A DNA stretch of 64,000 nt, from positions 32,191,501-32,255,500 of the forward strand of contig JASXTE010000005.1 in the NCBI GenBank assembly GCA_030280995.1, read 5' to 3'. The translations under genes and the position numbers were made by a program. The notes beneath the pieces are model-generated. The model was not told the origin of the DNA. It saw only the letters and a program-made list of their open reading frames with translations, and made no database searches. Positions 59,469-64,000 of the stretch are shown in pieces (the stretch's first letter is position 1; each line of letters opens with the position of its first letter). Source of the DNA: Hemileia vastatrix (taxonomy: Eukaryota; Basidiomycota; Pucciniomycetes; Pucciniales; Zaghouaniaceae).

Positions 59469-60550
59469 TGTGATCCTCCAACATTGGCAGAGGCCTTTGT
59501 TGGTCTGTTTGATGCTTTTTGTGTGTCTTAATTGACATTGGTCAAATAATTAAGTGTTTTTTTAGTTTTATTTAGTGAGTATTGTGACTATAAGTATTTG
59601 GTTACCACCATTAGATAGCCCCAGTGTTTCTCTATATATTATGCCTTGTTGACATTTTTCATATTCTAAGTTTTAAGGGATCATTTCCTCATTTTTCATT
59701 TCTAAAAGACAGCTGTTTAATTTTCTTTTTCATGCTTTATGGGCTAACATTAAGTCTTAGAGTTAAGCACTTATTACCATTAAGTAGAGCTAATTTGGCT
59801 TTATATTTTTTGTTTTAATGTTGTCATAGCTTAATTTTGTGTTTTAAAGGTTTTAGTAGTTGTGGTGAATTCCTCTAAGCATTTTGGGTTCTATTGGAGG
59901 CTTTTGGTGGTTTTCTGGCTTCAGGGAGGTCTGTCCACTTTTTGGAAGGCCTCCTGCCTTAGTTATAGAAGGCTGGGGAGTGCTTCTAGAGGGTTTTTAT
60001 TCAATTTGGCTTTCAAAAGCGCTAAATTTGTTTCTCTGCATGGATTTTTTAGATGGTGGTCTGTGTGTACATACTTAAGAAGACAGTTTGGGGTAACTTT
60101 AATTATCAAACAACCATCTGGTAATTATATTGTGTTTTCTAACTCAGTTTTCACTGCTTTTGGCCACAATTGGCTGTGTTTATTGCAAGGTTAGTTCTTC
60201 ATTTAACTAAACTTTGGCAACTGATTTCTCTGGTGTAGCTTTGAAACCTGAATCAAGTATTATTGCTGTTTTCTGTGCAACAAGTGACCAGTGTTTTTGG
60301 TTTTCTAGTGTGAATCTTTCTGCATTTCAGGTTTTCTCTTTCTTTGGTTCTCAGTGGTCTGCTATTGGCTACTGTCTTAAATTTTTAAGCAGTCAAGAAG
60401 TGCATTAGAAGGGGTATAGTAACAGTCTCTAATTTGCTGTAGCAAATAAATCTCACCTGGTATTTCTCAAAGGGAGAGGGGTTTTTCTCTCTAGTTTTAC
60501 TTTCACTCCTTTGGTCAAGGCCTATAGCTAGTACTATAAAATTTTCTACA
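59469..60550 (+). repeat. GyA-type LTR, plus orientation, probably solo
   Basis: 1,082 bp, TGTGATCCTCCAACATTGGC...ATTTTCTACA, the inverse complement of the GyA LTRs with visible divergence. No primer site follows at 60551 and no polypurine tract precedes it. No target duplication is evident (AATGG and ACTAT), so it is a solo or recombined LTR. The small ORFs inside are not genes. Confidence 0.85.
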
Positions 60551-60693
60551 ACTATTTTATATTGCATAATTAGAGAATAAGGATTTTGAAACTCTTATCT
60601 GATTATTATCTAGGCTTTTATCTGCCTCATTTTGGACTTTTCATCATCACTGTTCAAGTTTTTGTGGAAATTTGAAAATTTGCTTCTAATTTC

Positions 60694-61026
60694 ATGGTAA
60701 CCTTTGGTGGTTTTTATAATAAGATTTGCATGGATAAAAATGATCTCAAATCACTCATATTTGGAATATTCTCATACATTAATCCAAAAACTGTCTTCCT
60801 ATCCCCTCACCCTACTCATCTACAAAAGGTTATAGTCTATACTTTCCAGACCATCAATGAATTATTGACTTTGGAACAGGGAATGGAATCATTGGAGCTA
60901 TTTGGTATTCAAATCTTCTTACTCCCCAGAAGACTAAAGCACCACCTGGCTTAGAATCCTGTGAAGAATTCACAAATTTTGGATGTTCATTTCAAATCAA
61001 TAGGGAGCTGGTCAATAGGATCTGTA
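60694..61026 (+). pseudogene. exon-like fragment of unknown identity
   Basis: A frame reads MVTFGGFYNKICMDKNDLKSLIFGIF...HPTHLQKVIVYTFQTINELLTLEQGMESLELFGIQIFLLPRRL, shifts by one base near 60945, and continues KAPPGLESCEEFTNFGCSFQINRELVNRIC before a possible donor GTAAGAG at 61027. It lies between two inverted LTRs. The family is not recognised. Confidence 0.4.
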
Positions 61027-61200
61027 AGGTAAGAGAAAAAGGTGAGGTAAAACAAAAAACATAAGGTAGAAAGAAAAATTATGGGGTGTAATATAGGTTC
61101 TCAAAATTTATTTTTATTTCACAGATTAACATTTTACAAGTCATATATGATAATATACTTACCTAAATTAATGAGCCATAGGCTGTGTGTTGTATAATAG

Positions 61201-62250
61201 TGTAGACAATCCTATAGTACATGACCAAGGGAGTTAGAGTAAAACTGAAGAGAAAAACATCTGCTCCTTTGAGAAATACCAGGTGAGATCTATTTGCTAC
61301 AGCAAATTAGAGAATGTTACAATACCCCTTCCAACACACTTCTTGACTGCTTTACAAGTCAAGAAAGTAGCCAATAGCAGACTGCTGAGAACCAAAAAAT
61401 CAGAAACCAGAAATGCAGAGAAATCCACACCAGAAAAAAAAGACACAGTGAACTTGTTGCAAAAACACAGCAAAAATACTTGATGTAAGTTGAAAACATA
61501 CAACAGAGAAATCAGTTTTTAAAGTTAAGTTAAATGAAGAACTAACCTTGAAACAAACACAGCCAATTTTGGCCAAAAAAAAGTGAAAACTGAGTGAGAA
61601 ACAATGATATAATTAAAAGATGGTTGTATGATAATTAAAGTTGCTCTAAACTGTCCTATTCAGTAGGTACACACAGACAACCACCTAAAAAATCCATTCA
61701 AAGCAACTAATTTGGTGCTTTTTACAGAAAAAATGAATAAAAACCCTCTTAATCACTCCCCAGCCTTATTTAACCAATGCAGCCAGACCTCCCTGAAGCC
61801 AGAAAACCACTAAAAACCTCCAATAAAGCCCAAAATACTTAGAGAAATCCACCACAACTACTAAAACCCTTAAAACACAAAATTAAGCTATGAAAACTTT
61901 GAGACAAAGAATATAGAGCCAAATTATCTCTACTTAATGGTACTAAGCACTTAACACTAAGACTTATTGTTAGCCCATAAAACACAAAAAACAAAATTAA
62001 ACAGCTATCTTTTAGAAATGAAAAATGAGGAAATGACCCCTTAAAACTTAGAATATGAAAAATGTAATAAAAACATAAAGTATAGAAAAAAACTGGGGAT
62101 ATCCAATGTAAGTGCCCACATACCCATAGTCCCAAAATATACTGAATAAAACCAGAAAAACACCCAATTATTCAGCCTATGTCAATTAAGACATACCCAA
62201 ACAGTGCCAAACAGACCAACAAAGGCTTCTTCTAATATTGGAAGACCACA
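61201..62250 (-). repeat. GyA-type 3' LTR of a second element
   Basis: 1,050 bp, TGTAGACAATCC...GAAGACCACA on the plus strand, followed at 62251 by the polypurine-tract motif TCCTCCCTCCAATTGAGAAT. It is therefore the 3' LTR of a minus-strand element extending to the right. It is inverted relative to 59469-60550, about 80-85% similar by eye. Confidence 0.85.
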
Positions 62251-63633
62251 TCCTCCCTCCAATTGAGAATTTCTGCATTCTCCTTCACCAAAACTCTTGG
62301 CGGGTTGTCTAGAAGGAGGAGAAAAAAGGAGAAGGAAATAAAAGGAACTAGGGGAAAGGTAAAGAAATAGAGAATTTATAAAAATTTAGATTTAAATGTG
62401 TAAGAAAGTTAGAGTGAAAAATAAAGAAATGCAATGACAAATTTTTGAGGAGTGACACAACGGGAGGTTCAATTTATAATATTTAAATTTTGTAAGTTAT
62501 GTATCAGTGCGCAGTTCACAATTATTATTATTAACAGACTTAGAGCAACCTTCAGTTATTTATATAAACTTTAAATTAGTATTGTAATACTAATAAAAAT
62601 AGTAATAAATGTATTATATTAAAAATATGTTCAAGTTTGAGTGTATAATAAGTGGTGAGGCTACATGGGGTCACCCAAGGCCTTTATATAGGCAAGGTGC
62701 ACTCTGAAGCGTCATAATAAGGTATATACAGAGAATAATAAAAGTATAATAACAAATAAGTTATTTTTAGTAAGTGTAAGGGGAAATATGACACCATTAA
62801 CTAAAACACATGAGTTAGAGCCCAAATATCCACCAATTTAAACCCAAAAAGTTACCATAAAATTAGTGAGTAATTAAATAAGTTTGAGACACATACAAAT
62901 AATTAAATTAATTTAAAACATGTCTGATAATCTTTTAAATAATAACCAATTTAACTGAAACATAAAAAATAACTTATTTTAACACGTGAAAAATAATGTA
63001 ATTAATTAATTTAGTATAAAACATAAATAAATAATTATTTTAATTACTTTTATTAGTGTAATAATTAATTTAATTTAAAACAAATACTTATTATAACAAA
63101 AGTAATAAGTTTAGAATAAAACATTAATAATATATTTATATAAGTGTTTTAACTTTCTTAATACTTTGATGAGACAATTAGGAATCAAAAAAAGCGCCCA
63201 ATATTATTGTTTAATAACATACGTAAGGTTATATTTCATATATAAATTTAATTAATTAATTAAAATACATTATAAGTTAATTTTATATATATAATTATAA
63301 TATATGTTTATAATTAATTAATTATTAATTTATATTTATTAAATACATAAAAATGCGCCATAATATATATAATATAACATTTAATATGCTTAATTTAAAT
63401 GTATATATAATTTATATAATAATGAAATTAAAATAATACTTATTTTATATATATATAATAAAATACTTATATCATTTCATTATGAAATATAATATTAAAT
63501 TTTATACATAATAAGCATTATTTTACACCCTCTTTTGGTTCCAGTAAATTTACATGACATTTACTGGGCTCTTGGTATAGCCTGGCTGAAAAAAACCACC
63601 ATTTTCACACATTTTTAAAAATCATTCTCTGAA
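62251..63633. other. 3' internal region of the second GyA-like element with AT-rich insert
   Basis: 62251-62290 matches GyA 10625-10665, and similarity resumes at about 63600 just before the antisense ORF. The 1.3 kb between has no counterpart in GyA and is probably an insertion. It is purine-rich at 62310-62370 and extremely AT-rich (TTAATTAA and TATATATAA runs) at 62870-63500. No gene is seen. No target duplication was found for it. Confidence 0.55.
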
Positions 63634-63840
63634 ATGGGTCCTTGTCAATACTGTGTTGACCATAACCTCATCTGCACCATATCACCACAAATCCATCCAT
63701 ACAGAACTTTCTGTGATGCCTGCTATTCCAGAAAGAATTCTTGCTCCAGACCTGGTCCATTATCATCTGTAACAGATTGACCTCCCCCTCAACCTGGTCC
63801 ATCTTCCAGCAAAACCAAATAATCTAGGCCTTCCATCTTA
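63634..63840 (+). pseudogene. antisense Zn2Cys6-like ORF of the second GyA-like element, truncated
   Basis: Starts MGPCQYCVDHNLIC, homologous to the gene at 10706. Cys at residues 4, 7, 14, 27, 30 and 37 give exactly CX2CX6CX12CX2CX6C, the canonical fungal Zn2Cys6 spacing, with Arg-Lys (SRKNSC) in the second half. A TGA at codon 49 (63778-63780) ends the frame, and homology to gene 1 continues to about 63840, where a DNA-transposon terminus begins. The intact six-Cys set here shows that Phe37 of the other copy is a loss. A DNA-binding role follows from the pattern only. Confidence 0.65.
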
Positions 63841-64000
63841 CACTATGCAATATAGGGGTTGAATTTCTAGCAAGTCCCCAACCTGAACTCAGACTGAATT
63901 CATACTGAACCCATACTGAACTCTACTTGAACACCCACCTAAAACTGTTCTGTTGAGTGGTTTTCATCCCTGATTGATTGGTTCCTTTGTCAATAGCTTA
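63841..64000 (+). mobile_element. left end of a third CACTA-type element
   Basis: Starts CACTATGCAATATAGGGGTT, aligning with the terminus at 19636, and continues with the hairpin-like TTGAATTTCTAGCAAGTCCC. Then come subterminal repeats of ACTGAA/CTGAACTC type (63890-63935: GAACTCAGACTGAATTC, CATACTGAACCC, CATACTGAACTC). It interrupts the antisense ORF of the GyA-like element. The remainder lies outside the window, so the target duplication (left flank TTA) cannot be tested. Confidence 0.65.

Noticed and set aside
62870..63540. Mitochondrial insertion or centromeric satellite
   Set aside because: Extreme AT content alone is not evidence. I saw no mitochondrial gene and no regular repeat unit.
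1..64000. tRNA or rRNA genes
   Set aside because: None recognised by eye. A covariance-model scan would be needed to exclude a tRNA.

Overview
The window is a transposon graveyard from a eukaryote, most likely a rust fungus (Pucciniales) with a large, AT-rich, repeat-dominated genome of the Austropuccinia kind. The evidence is the combination of basidiomycete-type Gypsy and Copia retrotransposons, a CACTA (tnp2) transposase, a Tet/JBP-like oxygenase of the rust type, and short GT-AG introns of about 55-70 bp. The species is inferred, not shown. I see no convincing intact single-copy host gene, rRNA or tRNA. Nearly every reading frame is broken by stops or frameshifts.

Layout. (1) 1-887: 5' LTR and first gag codons of a minus-strand chromodomain Gypsy running off the left edge, inserted into (2) a minus-strand Copia element (888-4990). 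(3) 4991-9547: unassigned sequence, an older LTR with the 3' internal part of a Gypsy (6068-8639), and a plus-strand Gypsy RT fragment. (4) 9548-33565: a large minus-strand Gypsy, here called GyA, with about 1.1-kb LTRs. It is split between gag and protease by (5) an 11,033-bp CACTA-like element (19636-30668) that has CACCA termini, no recognisable gene, and a tandem array of about 610-bp units, each carrying a 46-bp palindrome. (6) 33566-59468: remains of DNA-transposon territory, with a Tet/JBP-like oxygenase, a CACTA tnp2 transposase, a SNF2 helicase, several unrecognised multi-exon genes and a CACTA terminus at 58764. A complete chromodomain Gypsy (37098-45433, 5-bp target duplication AGAAC) has landed inside one of the unrecognised genes, apparently in an intron. 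(7) 59469-64000: a pair of GyA-type LTRs in inverted orientation, then the 3' end of another GyA-like element cut by a third CACTA-type terminus at 63841.

The most unusual observation is that two different Gypsy families carry, between integrase and the 3' LTR, a gene on the opposite strand that starts with a six-cysteine pattern like a fungal Zn2Cys6 cluster. Two of these genes have a TATA box and a GT-AG intron. One copy near the right edge fits the canonical CX2CX6CX12CX2CX6C spacing exactly. These look like retrotransposon-borne antisense regulators, and I do not recognise them as a described family. Other points of interest are the palindrome array, a shared TIR-plus-hairpin design at three CACTA termini, and the clustering of transposase, SNF2 and Tet-like genes. 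Many premature stops look like C-to-T changes, as expected from RIP-like mutation or methylcytosine deamination.
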